From positions 310,001-374,000 of the forward strand of contig NZ_JANLCJ010000002.1 in the NCBI RefSeq assembly GCF_024979295.1: 64,000 nucleotides of DNA, in the 5' to 3' direction. A program made the position numbers and the translations under genes. The stretch is from Herbiconiux daphne. Its GTDB lineage: Bacteria; Actinomycetota; Actinomycetes; Actinomycetales; Microbacteriaceae. The notes under the pieces were generated by a model. It saw only the letters and a program-made list of their open reading frames with translations, was not told the DNA's origin and ran no database searches. Below, piece by piece: positions 8,262 to 16,555 of this stretch; within the stretch, counting starts at the first letter, position 1, and each line of letters begins with the position of its first letter.

Positions 8262-8705
8262 ATGGATGAACGCGAGCTGCCCCTCACCACCAGCCTCGAA
8301 CTCGTGCGCTGGATCGGCTGGGCGCAGCGCAGGGCCGGTGAGGACTGGATCCGTGAACGCGAACTCAGTCACGAGCAGGCCTTCGTGCTCGGCTACCTGG
8401 TGAAGAACCCGGGCGCCATCCAGCGCGACATCGCCGAGGTGAGCCGCACGAGCGCCGCGAGCGTGTCGAGCCTGTTGCAAGGGCTCGAACGACGCGAGCT
8501 CGTGCAGCGACGCACCGAACCGGGCAACGAACGCACGAAACGCGTGTTCGCCACCCCCGCGGGCGAGCAGCTCATCGCGGGCTTCGAGACGGCCATGAAC
8601 GCCGCCGACGAGACGATCCTCGCCCCGCTCGACGAGGCCGAACGCGCCGCGTTGCAAGCCCTGCTCGTGAAGATAACCGCCGCACTCCCCCGACCCAGTC
8701 GGTAG
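8262..8705 (+). CDS. MarR-family transcriptional regulator
   Basis: 147 residues. The winged helix-turn-helix core is clear: ELSHEQAFVLGYLVKNPG, AIQRDIAEVSRTSAASVSSL for the recognition helix, and the wing RRTEPGNERTKRVFATPAGE. The flanking helices form the dimer interface. MarR proteins usually repress efflux genes and release DNA on ligand binding. A MATE exporter follows 181 bases downstream on the same strand, so the pair probably forms a drug-responsive unit. ATG 8262 is chosen over an upstream in-frame codon because the promoter boxes occupy that stretch. Confidence 0.9.
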   Translation: MDERELPLTTSLELVRWIGWAQRRAGEDWIRERELSHEQAFVLGYLVKNPGAIQRDIAEVSRTSAASVSSLLQGLERRELVQRRTEPGNERTKRVFATPAGEQLIAGFETAMNAADETILAPLDEAERAALQALLVKITAALPRPSR

Positions 8706-8719
8706 CGGCTCCCCCGCCC

Positions 8720-8789
8720 CTGATCTCATGGCACTGATCTCAGGGCACTGATCTCAGGGCACTGATCTCAGGGCACTCATCTCAGGGCG
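8720..8789. repeat. 14-bp tandem repeat, five copies, downstream of marR
   Basis: Five units of ctgatctcagggca with few changes start at 8720, 8734, 8748, 8762 and 8776, beginning 15 bases after the MarR stop codon. The period equals that of the array at 4586, but the sequence differs. The array fills much of the marR-MATE gap, and copy number could alter spacing or mRNA structure there. Confidence 0.85.
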
Positions 8790-8886
8790 CTGAATCGGGC
8801 CGCCCCCTCTGGCCCGCCGCTCGTAACACCCTCTGCACGCCGGCACCCGCCGTCGTGCGCTCGACCCTGGCCGGAAAGGAGCAGTC

Positions 8887-10323
8887 ATGAGCACCACGAA
8901 CCTCTCGACACCCGCAGAACCTACCGATACAACACCGCCCGAACCGGCCACACCCGCGAAGGGCTCCGACCGCTGGTATCTCTCGGCCGCCCCGATCCTG
9001 CGCGCCCTGGTGCACCTCTGCGTGCCGATGGCCGCCGCCATGATCGTCGGCGCCGTCTACAACCTGATCAACGCGGGCTTCATCGGCTCGGTGCACGACG
9101 CCACACTCCTCGCCGCCATCACGTTCGGCACCCCCCTGCTCGGGCTCGTCATGGCGGTCGGCGGCGTGTTCGGCGTGGGCGGCGGCGCACTCATCTCGCG
9201 CCTGCTCGGCGCCGCCGAACACGAACCCGAGAAGGCCGGCCAGATCAAACGCGTGTCGTCGTTCGCGTTCTGGGGCGCCGTCGTCGCCGGAGCCGTGCTC
9301 GGCGGCATCGGCTTGCTGCTCGTGCATCCGCTGGTCTCCCTGCTCGGTGCGGATGCCGTGGCCGTGCCCGCGACCAGCGCCTACGTCTCCGTCATGCTCG
9401 CGTTCGTTCCCGTGCTCGCCGCCGCCTTCTGCCTCGAGCAGATCGTGCGGGCTGAAGGGGCGGCACGCCAGGTTATGGTCGCCCTCATCGGATCGGCCGT
9501 GGCCAACGTCGTGCTCGACGCGCTGTTCATCCTGGTGCTGCACTGGGGTGTCGCCGGCGCGGCTCTCGCGATGGGGCTCGCCAACCTGGGCGTCGTGGTC
9601 TATTTCGTGGTGTGGCTCCAGCGCCACAGCGAGCACGTGAGCCTGGCTCCACGCTGGTTCACCCTCTCGCCAGCGGTGCTGAAGCCCGTCTTCGGGGTCG
9701 GCGCGGGCGAGTTGCTGCAGGCATCCTTCTTGATCGTCACCTCCCTGGTGCTCAACAACCTCGCCGCGGCCTACGGAGACAGCGCTCTGGCGGCGATGGG
9801 CGTGGCCGTGCGCATCGCGCAGGTGCCGGAGTTCCTGGTGATGGGCGTCACCCTCGGGGTTCTGCCCCTGCTGGCCTATTCGTTCGGCAAGGGCGATCGC
9901 GCCCGGCTGATGTCGGCCCTGCGGGTCTCGGCCCTCGTTGTCGGCGGCATCGTGCTGCTCTCGGCGGGCGGCGTGTTCGCCTTCCGCGACCAGGTGTTCT
10001 CGGCGTTCGTCTCCGATCCGTCGGTGCTCGCCATCGGCGTCACCATCCTCACCGCGCAGCTCGTGGCGATGATCGTCAACGGGTTCACGGGGCTGCTCAC
10101 CTCGCTCTTCCAGGCCACGGGTCTCGCCACGGCCGCCATCGTGATGTCGATGGCCCAGGGCGTGCTCTTCGTGCCGATCGTGCTGCTCGGCGACCTCTGG
10201 TTCGGCCTGCCCGGCATCATCTGGTCGCTCACGGTCAGCGAAGGCATAGTCTTCGTCGTCGGGGTGGCGATCTGGTTGCTCTCGCGACGCGCGATCGATC
10301 GCGGTCTCGCCGAGTCGCGCTGA
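8887..10323 (+). CDS. MATE-family multidrug/Na+ antiporter
   Basis: 478 residues with about twelve hydrophobic segments after a roughly 35-residue cytosolic N terminus rich in Thr and Pro. Typical MATE features are the first-helix region PMAAAMIVGAVYNLINAGFIG, the glycine-rich loop VGGVFGVGGGALISRLLGA, and the second-half repeat GVGAGELLQASFLIVT. These exporters move cationic drugs or metabolites out using the Na+ or H+ gradient. The start ATG 8887 is preceded by GGAAAGGAG. It lies behind a MarR regulator and 19 bases before a Na+/H+ antiporter gene. Confidence 0.9.
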   Translation: MSTTNLSTPAEPTDTTPPEPATPAKGSDRWYLSAAPILRALVHLCVPMAAAMIVGAVYNLINAGFIGSVHDATLLAAITFGTPLLGLVMAVGGVFGVGGGALISRLLGAAEHEPEKAGQIKRVSSFAFWGAVVAGAVLGGIGLLLVHPLVSLLGADAVAVPATSAYVSVMLAFVPVLAAAFCLEQIVRAEGAARQVMVALIGSAVANVVLDALFILVLHWGVAGAALAMGLANLGVVVYFVVWLQRHSEHVSLAPRWFTLSPAVLKPVFGVGAGELLQASFLIVTSLVLNNLAAAYGDSALAAMGVAVRIAQVPEFLVMGVTLGVLPLLAYSFGKGDRARLMSALRVSALVVGGIVLLSAGGVFAFRDQVFSAFVSDPSVLAIGVTILTAQLVAMIVNGFTGLLTSLFQATGLATAAIVMSMAQGVLFVPIVLLGDLWFGLPGIIWSLTVSEGIVFVVGVAIWLLSRRAIDRGLAESR

Positions 10324-10342
10324 TTACTGCCAGGGTGGAGCC

Positions 10343-12011
10343 GTGACTGAACTCCTCGTCGTGATCGTGACCGGGTTCCTGGTGATCGCCGCCGCGACCG
10401 TCGTCGGCCCCCGCCTCGGCATCGCGTCTCCGCTCGTGCTCGTGGCGATCGGCGTGGCCGCGAGCTTCCTGCCCGTTTTCTCGTCGGTGCACATCGAACC
10501 CGAGTGGATTCTCGCCGGCATCCTGCCGCCTCTGCTCTACTCGTCGGCGGTGTCGATGCCGGCCATGAACTTCCGGCGCGAGTTCGGGGCGATCAGCGGG
10601 TTGTCGGTCGTGCTCGTGATCGCCTCGGCGCTCGTGCTCGGGGTGTTCTTCATGCTCGTCATCCCGGGCCTCGGCTTCGCCTGGGGAGTGGCCCTCGGCG
10701 CGATCGTGAGCCCCACGGATGCCGTCGCGACATCCATCATCAAGCGAACCTCGGTCTCGAAACGCGTCGTCGCCATCCTCGACGGCGAGAGCCTGCTCAA
10801 CGACGCCACCGCGCTCGTGCTGCTGCGCACCGCGATCGTGGCGACCGCGGCGTCGTTCTCGTTCGGGGGCGCGGTGGGCACGTTCGCCTACTCGGTGGTG
10901 GTGGCGGTGCTTCTCGGCGGGCTCGTCGGCTGGCTCAATCTCGTGGTGCGCAAGCGCGTCACCGACCCCACCGTCAACACGGTCATCTCGTTCGCCGTGC
11001 CGTTCGTGGCCGCGGTGCCCGCGGAGCTGTTCGGAGCTTCCGGGCTCGTGGCGGCCGTCGTGGCGGGTCTCGTCACCGGCATCCGTGCCCCGCGCGATCT
11101 CTCGCCCCAGAACCGCCTGTCGGATTCGCAGAACTGGCGCACGGTCGAACTCGTGCTGGAGGGAGCGATCTTCTTGACCATGGGGGTGCAGATCAAGGCG
11201 ATCGTCGAGAACGTCGAACGCGATCACGCCGGCGTCGGCACCGCCGTGCTCATCGCGGCCGGCGCCCTGGTGCTGACCCTCGTGGTGCGGGCGGCCTATG
11301 TGGCGCCGCTGCTCGGCATCCTCGCCCGGCGGTCGCGCGGCATCGCGAAGATGAAGACCCGCATGCTGGGCATGAAGCAGCAGCTCGACACTCCGGAGGG
11401 TGCGCAAGAGGCGTTCAAGGAGGTCAATCCGCGGGGGCGGCGCACGACGTCACCGCGGGCTCTCGACGCGTTCGCTCGGCGCATCACGCAGGGGCTCGCC
11501 GACATCGAGTACTTCGTGCGCACCGCTCGGCTGGCGGGAGGGCGCCGCCGTCGTGTGGGCGGGCATGCGCGGCGCGGTGACCGTGGCCGCGGCGCAGTCG
11601 CTGCCCGAAGACACTCCGCAGCGCTCGGTGCTCGTGCTCATCGCGTTCGCGGTGGCGGCGCTGTCGCTGCTCGTGCAGGGCGGCACCATCGGTCCGTTGC
11701 TGCGGCTGATCACGCCGAAGGTGCCGGCCACCGACGTCGCCGCCCAGAACGAGGCGGAGCGCGACCAGATCTACGAGCTCCTGCGCACGAGCGCCGAGGC
11801 GGTGCCGGAACCGCCGCGTTCGGCCGAGCCCACACCCGAGCTGTTCGAGGCGGCGAAGCGCTGGCGGCTCGACGTGATCGCGGCGCAGCGCTCGGCGTTG
11901 CTCGACGCCCGCGACAACGGCACGTTCGACGCGGATGTGCTGGCGCACGAGCTCGCGAACCTCGACGCCACCGAGATCGCGATCGACATGCGGGGTGGAA
12001 CGGGAGCGTGA
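10343..12011 (+). pseudogene. Na+/H+ antiporter (CPA1 family), frameshifted near its 3' third
   Basis: Residues 1 to about 394 read in one frame from GTG 10343. They contain about ten membrane spans, IEPEWILAGILPPLLYSSA, and the ion-site motifs ALGAIVSPTDAVATS and LDGESLLNDATAL of NhaP-type exchangers. Near 11524-11532 the frame must shift by one base. The other frame continues as LGWREGAAVVWAGMRGAVTV, the expected last conserved spans, plus a cytosolic tail ending at 12011. Without the shift the protein runs into Arg-rich nonsense up to 12031. This is either a decayed gene, a sequencing error or, less likely, programmed frameshifting. It lies in the MATE operon. Confidence 0.83.
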
Positions 12012-12014
12012 GGA

Positions 12015-12713
12015 TCACAGCAGCTCGGTGACGGTGGCGGATGCCGCGTCCCAGCGTCGGAGGGCCACAGCCGTCGAGCGCGCTCGAGGTTGGTGGGCCT
12101 GGTGGGCTCGGTGGGTCTGTTCGCCGTGGTGGGGTTGGCGGGCTTCCGGAGCGTCTTGGGCCTCGGCGCGCGGATCGTGCAGCAGCGAGAGCGCGAGGGG
12201 CAACACCTCGACGCGCAGGCGGCGGGCGAGGGTGACGTGCGGCGTCCACTCGCCCGGACGGGTGTGCGGGGCGTCGGGGCCGGGGCCGGGAGCGCCGGTG
12301 CCGGGGGCGGGAGTGTAGGTGTCGGGGCCGGGGGCGTCGTCGTCGCCCAGGCCGGCGCCGGGCCCGACGAGCGCGTGCAGGTCTGCGTGCAGTCGCAGCA
12401 ACGCCGCCGACGGCACGATCGTGCGGGCCAGCACCCGGCGGTCACCTGTGCCGAAGAGCACCACGGGCCCGAGAGCGATCGGCAACGGCAGCGAGACGAC
12501 CTCCGCCAGCTGGGCGGCTTTCAGCGGCGCGATGGTCCGCCGCACCATGAGGGTGATGTGCGGCCGATTGCTCGCCGCCCGATGCGCGGCGAGACTCGAC
12601 AGGCCCGCGTCGGCGAGCGCCTGCCACTCGTCGCGCACGAGTGCTTCGGTGGCGGCGTCCAGCACCAGCTCGAGGCTGACGACCGGTGCTGTGCGGTGCG
12701 CTGTGGACTCCAT
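12015..12713 (-). CDS. 2'-5' RNA ligase/2H phosphoesterase family protein with internal low-complexity insert
   Basis: 232 residues with the two family motifs: RPHITL (about residues 49-54) and TPHVTL (about 161-166). The two HxT pairs of 2H phosphoesterases act on cyclic nucleotide or 2'-5' linkages. Between them is a Pro/Gly/Ala/Asp-rich insert (about 125-158, PGAGLGDDDAPGPDTYTPAP), and after the second motif a His/Gln/Arg-rich stretch. Both are unusual for this compact fold and look like expanded loops. The start ATG 12713 is the first that gives a family-like N terminus. It ends three bases from the antiporter stop. Confidence 0.78.
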   Translation of the reverse strand: MESTAHRTAPVVSLELVLDAATEALVRDEWQALADAGLSSLAAHRAASNRPHITLMVRRTIAPLKAAQLAEVVSLPLPIALGPVVLFGTGDRRVLARTIVPSAALLRLHADLHALVGPGAGLGDDDAPGPDTYTPAPGTGAPGPGPDAPHTRPGEWTPHVTLARRLRVEVLPLALSLLHDPRAEAQDAPEARQPHHGEQTHRAHQAHQPRARSTAVALRRWDAASATVTELL

Positions 12714-12848
12714 AGGCCCGAACTCTATGCCGCACCATCGACATCGCCGAGGGGCGGCCATCACACGCACCGCGCGTACCGCGCGCACCGCGGGCGCCGC
12801 GAGCGCCTGTACAGCCCTCGTGCCGATCGAACAGGGCAGGATGAGGCT

Positions 12849-14048
12849 ATGAGCCCACAGAGTTCGCCCGCCTCCTCCCCCGAGCCGTCCCGGCCGGCCG
12901 ATGTGCTCGTCGCGGGGGCGGGAATCTCAGGCCTCGCGTGCGCTCGAGCCCTGCGCGAGTCCGGGGTGACGGTGCGGGTCGTCGATCGCGGCCGGCGGGT
13001 GGGCGGGCGGATGTCGGGCCGCACCCTGCACGGGCGCCCGGTCGACCTCGGTGCCTCGTACTTCACGGTGCCGGAATTTGCTGGGGCTGAACCCACCGGG
13101 CCGGAGTCGATCGGGCCTGATTCGGCCCGGAGTGATGTGACCAAGGCCGACTTCGCTGTACCCCGCGGATCGGGCTTCGCCGAAGTGGTCGCGAGCTGGG
13201 TGGACCGCGGACTGGCACGCCCGTGGACCGACACCTTTGCGGCGATCGACGCCTCGCGCACTAGTTTGGGCGATGCCGAGGGCGAGACCGAGAGCGACGC
13301 GTCGGGTGCCTCGGGCGCCGCCGGCCGCTTCCCCATTGCGACCGGCCCGATGCGCTACGCCGCCGGCGGCGGCCTCCGCTCGCTCGTGGCCGACCTTGCC
13401 GAAGGTCTCGACGTGCTGACCGAACACGACGTCACGCGGGTGAACGACGACGGCACGGTCGGCGGCGTGCTCGAGGGCGCGACCAGCAGCACGACCCACG
13501 GCGCGATCGGCGGCATCCGTCACCGCGTCGTCGTGCTCGCCATGCCCGAGCCCCAGGCCGCGCGCCTGCTCGAGCCCGCGTCGCCCGTGCACGCGCACCT
13601 CGACACCTCCGTCTGGCAGCCGACGATCGCCGTCGCACTCGGGTTCGGCGAGCGGGTGTGGCCGGCCGATCTGCACGGGGCTTTCGTGGAGAACTCGCCG
13701 GTACTCACGTTCGTGGCCGACGACGGAGACCGGCGCGGCGACGGAGCACCCGTGCTCGTCGCCCACACGACCGCGGCTTTCGCGCGCGCCCACCTCGCCG
13801 ACCCCGAATCGGCGGTCGCGGAGGTACAGGCCGAGGTGGCGCGAGTGCTCGGCCTCGGCTCGGTGGAACCCTCGTGGACCCATGCCCACCGGTGGAGGTT
13901 CGCTCGCGCCGCGTCGACGCATCCGGAGCCCTTCGTGCTGCTGGGCGGCGTGGCGGTGTGCGGCGACGCCTGGGGTGGGCGGTCGTCGGTGGCGACGGCC
14001 TGGGCCTCGGGCGACGCTCTCGGAAGGGCGATCGCCGCGCGAGGCTGA
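12849..14048 (+). CDS. FAD-dependent amine oxidase/renalase-like oxidoreductase
   Basis: 399 residues. The N-terminal dinucleotide-binding motif is VLVAGAGISGLACARALRES, followed by the second FAD motif GRRVGGRMSGRTLHGRPVDL. The C terminus has the FAD-closing region LLGGVAVCGDAWGGRSSVATA with WASGDALG. This layout matches renalase-like and amine-oxidase-related flavoproteins of bacteria, whose substrates are mostly unknown. Residues 80-115 and 135-157 carry loose Ala/Glu/Ser-rich insertions. The start ATG 12849 follows an AGGATGAGG ribosome site. It precedes the exonuclease gene on the same strand by about 80 bases. Confidence 0.88.
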   Translation: MSPQSSPASSPEPSRPADVLVAGAGISGLACARALRESGVTVRVVDRGRRVGGRMSGRTLHGRPVDLGASYFTVPEFAGAEPTGPESIGPDSARSDVTKADFAVPRGSGFAEVVASWVDRGLARPWTDTFAAIDASRTSLGDAEGETESDASGASGAAGRFPIATGPMRYAAGGGLRSLVADLAEGLDVLTEHDVTRVNDDGTVGGVLEGATSSTTHGAIGGIRHRVVVLAMPEPQAARLLEPASPVHAHLDTSVWQPTIAVALGFGERVWPADLHGAFVENSPVLTFVADDGDRRGDGAPVLVAHTTAAFARAHLADPESAVAEVQAEVARVLGLGSVEPSWTHAHRWRFARAASTHPEPFVLLGGVAVCGDAWGGRSSVATAWASGDALGRAIAARG

Positions 14049-14131
14049 CGCGCGGGTGGCGGGCACAGGTTCGGATGTCGGTGGGCGCACCTACCGTCGA
14101 AGACGCACCAGTCTTCTACGAAACGAGCACC

Positions 14132-14782
14132 ATGACCCCGCCAGGTTTCGCCACTATCGACTTCGAGACGAGCGGGCTCGCGCCGTCGCGAGGTGCTCGA
14201 GCGCTCGAGATCGCCGTCGTGCACTCCGACGCCGACGGTGTCGTCACGGGTCGGTGGGACACCTTGATCCGCGGCGACGGGCCCGTGGGCCGCTCCGACA
14301 TCCACCGCATCTCGCGATCGGCGCTCGCGCACGCGCCGACCTTCGCCGAGATCGCGCCGCTGCTGCTCGAGCTGTTGCGGGGCCGGGTGGTGGTGGCGCA
14401 CAACGCGGGGTTCGACATCCGGTTCCTCGTCGCCGAACTCGACCTCATCGGCTATCGCTTCACGTCACCCCTTGTGTCGCTCTGCACGCAGCGCCTGGCC
14501 CGCACCTACCTGCCGGGCATGCGGCGCTCGCTCTCGCACCTGTGCGAGGTGATCGGCATCGACCTCGACGGCGCCCACCGCGCGTCGGTCGATGCGTTCG
14601 CCACCGCGCAACTGCTCGAGTGCTACCTCGCGAACTCGGCCGACCGCTCGGGCTTCAGCGAGCTGCTCGAACGCGCCGCCGCCGCGCCTCTCGTGCCGCT
14701 CGCAACCGCGGGGAGGGCGTGGTATCCGCGGGAGCTCGCGCGCGACGATTCGCGATGGCCGGCGTTCGCTGAATACCCCTGA
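14132..14782 (+). CDS. DEDDh 3'-5' exonuclease (DnaQ-like)
   Basis: 216 residues. All three exonuclease motifs are visible: FATIDFETSGL (motif I, Asp and Glu), VVAHNAGFDIRFLVAEL (motif II), and HRASVDAFATAQLL (motif III, with the His and last Asp of the DEDDh class). These bind two metal ions and remove 3' nucleotides, as in the DNA polymerase III epsilon subunit. No polymerase-binding tail or BRCT domain is attached, so it is probably a stand-alone proofreading or repair exonuclease. ATG 14074 is an alternative start. A 24-bp repeat follows the stop codon. Confidence 0.88.
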   Translation: MTPPGFATIDFETSGLAPSRGARALEIAVVHSDADGVVTGRWDTLIRGDGPVGRSDIHRISRSALAHAPTFAEIAPLLLELLRGRVVVAHNAGFDIRFLVAELDLIGYRFTSPLVSLCTQRLARTYLPGMRRSLSHLCEVIGIDLDGAHRASVDAFATAQLLECYLANSADRSGFSELLERAAAAPLVPLATAGRAWYPRELARDDSRWPAFAEYP

Positions 14783-14786
14783 TCCG

Positions 14787-14846
14787 GCGACCGATCGTGA
14801 AGACGGCCCAGCGACGGATCGTGAAGACGGCCCGGAGACGGATCGT
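14787..14846. repeat. 24-bp tandem repeat, two and a half copies, between the exonuclease and TPR genes
   Basis: Units of the form gcga-c/g-gatcgtgaagacggccc start at 14787 and 14811, and a partial third starts at 14835, just after the exonuclease stop codon (14780-14782). The third unit degenerates into TAAAAT (14846-14851), which could be the -10 box of the next gene, 7 bases before its ATG at 14859. Confidence 0.75.
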
Positions 14847-14858
14847 AAAATAGTGCGC

Positions 14859-15581
14859 ATGAGCGACCAGTCCGATCTGCGCGCGACGTTCCGGCGCGGC
14901 GACAGCGACGCCGTGGAACAGATGGCCCGAGCGGCGCGGGCGACGGCACAGGCCGACGGCGACGCGGCCGGTGAGGTCGAAGCCGTCTACGCGCTCGCCC
15001 GCGTGGCACTGCGCGACGGCGACCTGCCCCGGGCCGCCGCCACAGCCCGCGAAGCGCTCGACATCGCGCAACGGTCGGGCGACCTCCGCCTCGAAGAGCG
15101 CCCCCGACACGTGCTCGCGGCGGTGGCTCGTCTCTCGGGCGACCATGCCGAGGCCCGCGAGTAATACCGAGCCAGCATCGCTCTCAACGAGCGCGTCGGC
15201 GACAGCGCCCACGTTCGCTCGGAGACCTATAATCTCGCGATCACCGAACTGCACCTCGGCGACATTTTGACCGCTCGCCGGCTGCTCACCGCCGTTCGCG
15301 ACGACGTGCTCGCCGATGGGGATGACGGATTCGTGCCCTACCTCGGCGTCGCGGCCACCGCGATAGCCGTGTCGGCGGGCGACTTCACCCTCGCCGCGAG
15401 CCTGATCGGCTTCACCGACCGCGCTTTCCGTGATCTCGGACAGGTTCCCGACCCCGACGACGCTCAAGAACTCGACGCGGCTCGATCGACGGCAATCGGG
15501 CGCCTGGGCGCAGATGATTACGCGACGGCTCTCGCCGTCGGAGCCGAGTGGGGTTCCGCACAGGCGCTCGAACGAATATGA
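14859..15581 (+). pseudogene. TPR-repeat regulator-like protein interrupted by an in-frame TAA
   Basis: A single reading frame of about 240 codons, broken by TAA at 15162-15164. Before it are helical TPR-type repeats (EVEAVYALARVALRDGDLPR, AAATAREALDIAQRSGDL). After it the repeats resume immediately with YRASIALNERVGD and SETYNLAITELHLGDI. The tail DDAQELDAARSTAIGRLGAD resembles the C terminus of LuxR/AfsR-type regulators. CAA to TAA would explain the stop. No DNA-binding domain or ATPase is present, so it is either a remnant or a stand-alone TPR protein. Upstream TAAAAT suggests a leaderless start. Confidence 0.75.
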
Positions 15582-15627
15582 ATTTCGCTCGCTTTTTCGA
15601 TAGAATCATTGCGGGTCGGGAACTCTG

Positions 15628-15774
15628 ATGAAATCGGAGATTCCGCCCATGCCCCATCAGATCGAAATCCTTGCCGCCGCGACATCGCTTGCGCTCGGCC
15701 TCTCGACCGGCTCCAGCCAGGCGTCGGCCGCTGCGGCTCCGTCGAACCAGCGAGAGATGACGCCCGCCGGCTGA
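15628..15774 (+). CDS. Possible small secreted peptide (48 aa)
   Basis: A 48-codon frame from ATG 15628 to TGA 15774, too short for routine calling. It reads MKSEIPPMPHQIEILAAATS and continues with a hydrophobic LALGLSTG stretch and an Ala-rich region, like a short signal peptide followed by a polar tail PSNQREMTPAG. TAGAAT (15601-15606) could be its -10 box. It follows the TPR gene by 46 bases on the same strand. Pairs of a TPR receptor and an exported signalling peptide are known in Firmicutes (Rap/Phr, RRNPP), but the link here is speculation. It may equally be non-coding. Confidence 0.33.
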   Translation: MKSEIPPMPHQIEILAAATSLALGLSTGSSQASAAAAPSNQREMTPAG

Positions 15775-15869
15775 CAACGCTCAGCGCAGCGCTCGCTGTT
15801 CCCACGCCGGCAGCCGGCGCTGTGCGTGCAGCCTTACGATTCACGCAGCCGACAGAGGCAGCCGGGTCG

Positions 15870-16031
15870 TCACGGCAACTGCGGGGCCCAGATGACGAGT
15901 TCTTCGGGCGTGAATTCCGACACCTCGTCGAGGCCGTCGAGAATCACACTGACGTAGCCGTCGGCCGTGTGCCCGATGAGCACGCCCTGTTGGCCTGAGG
16001 CGATCACCTCGAGTCGGCGATGACGCGTCAC
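15870..16031 (-). CDS. Small protein (53 aa) translationally coupled to the receiver-like gene
   Basis: 53 residues from GTG 16031. It begins with a basic segment (TRHRRLEV), followed by a Gly-rich beta pattern (IASGQQGVLIGHTADGYVSV) and an acidic tail ending EELVIWAPQLP. The strand pattern is like a small SH3-type barrel, but no family is recognised. The GTG overlaps the stop codon of the upstream gene as GTGA, the usual sign of coupled translation and a joint function. Confidence 0.6.
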   Translation of the reverse strand: MTRHRRLEVIASGQQGVLIGHTADGYVSVILDGLDEVSEFTPEELVIWAPQLP

Positions 16032-16453
16032 TCCACCACCGCCTCCGGCACCAGCGGAATCCGCATGGGATGCCCGGTCGCCCGCGCCAGGCGATAGGCG
16101 CGCACGGCGGCAAGCGTTCGGTCGGCCTCCGACTCGTCGCGAATGACGAACAAAATGTCGAGTTTGCGCGCCTCCACATCGTCGATCAGATGATCGGGAT
16201 CGGCGAGGATGACCAGCACGCCCAACTGCCGGCACGCGTGGGTGCGCACCCGCAAGGCTCTGATGCTGGAGCTTCCGACGACCATCATGACGATGTCGGG
16301 TGGGAACATCGGATCCGCGACCACATCCACCCAGTGGGTCGCCGCGATCGTCACCGTCGCGAACGTCTTCGTCTCGATGAACTCACGCCATCTGACCATC
16401 ATTGCCGCGTCGTCGGTGCACAGCGCGACGGCTACGTCAGCCTTGTCATCCAT
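16028..16453 (-). CDS. Receiver-like protein lacking the phosphoacceptor Asp
   Basis: 141 residues. The order of strands and helices follows a response-regulator receiver domain. VAVALCTDDAAMMVRWREFI looks like strand 1 with its acidic pair, PDIVMMVVGSSSIRALRVR takes the place of strand 3, and LGVLVILADPD that of strand 4. In true receivers strand 3 ends with the phosphorylated Asp (pattern VVLLD). Here it reads VMMVVG, so phosphorylation is unlikely. There is no output domain. It is followed by a 53-residue gene overlapping by GTGA. The assignment rests on pattern only. It is divergent from the transposase-like gene, about 100 bases away. Confidence 0.6.
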   Translation of the reverse strand: MDDKADVAVALCTDDAAMMVRWREFIETKTFATVTIAATHWVDVVADPMFPPDIVMMVVGSSSIRALRVRTHACRQLGVLVILADPDHLIDDVEARKLDILFVIRDESEADRTLAAVRAYRLARATGHPMRIPLVPEAVVE

Positions 16454-16517
16454 CGTCCCCCTGACTGCGGTGCGGCTCTGCCGCGCTCCTTGACGCCACC
16501 CTACGCGATCGCTGCAC

Positions 16518-16532
16518 AATCGTTTACTTAAT
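16518..16532 (+). repeat. Left 15-bp inverted repeat of the IS4-like unit
   Basis: AATCGTTTACTTAAT, an exact reverse complement of 18145-18159. It overlaps the likely -35 region of the downstream gene (TTTACT, 16523-16528), so a protein binding this repeat would control the gene's promoter. Confidence 0.85.
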
Positions 16533-16555
16533 ACCTCGATCGTTATAATCGAACC
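16523..16555 (+). promoter_or_regulatory. Promoter of the transposase-like gene, leaderless, with a palindrome
   Basis: A perfect TATAAT lies at 16544-16549, and the ATG at 16556 sits where transcription should begin, so the mRNA is probably leaderless. A -35-like TTTACT (15-base spacing) or GTTTAC (16-base spacing) lies inside the left inverted repeat. TCGAT (16536-16540) and ATCGA (16548-16552) form a palindrome that straddles the -10 box and could be an operator. Confidence 0.65.

Noticed and set aside
12090..12848. N-terminal extension of the FAD oxidoreductase
   Set aside because: The 253-codon extension is antisense to the 2H phosphoesterase. The dinucleotide-binding motif follows directly after ATG 12849.
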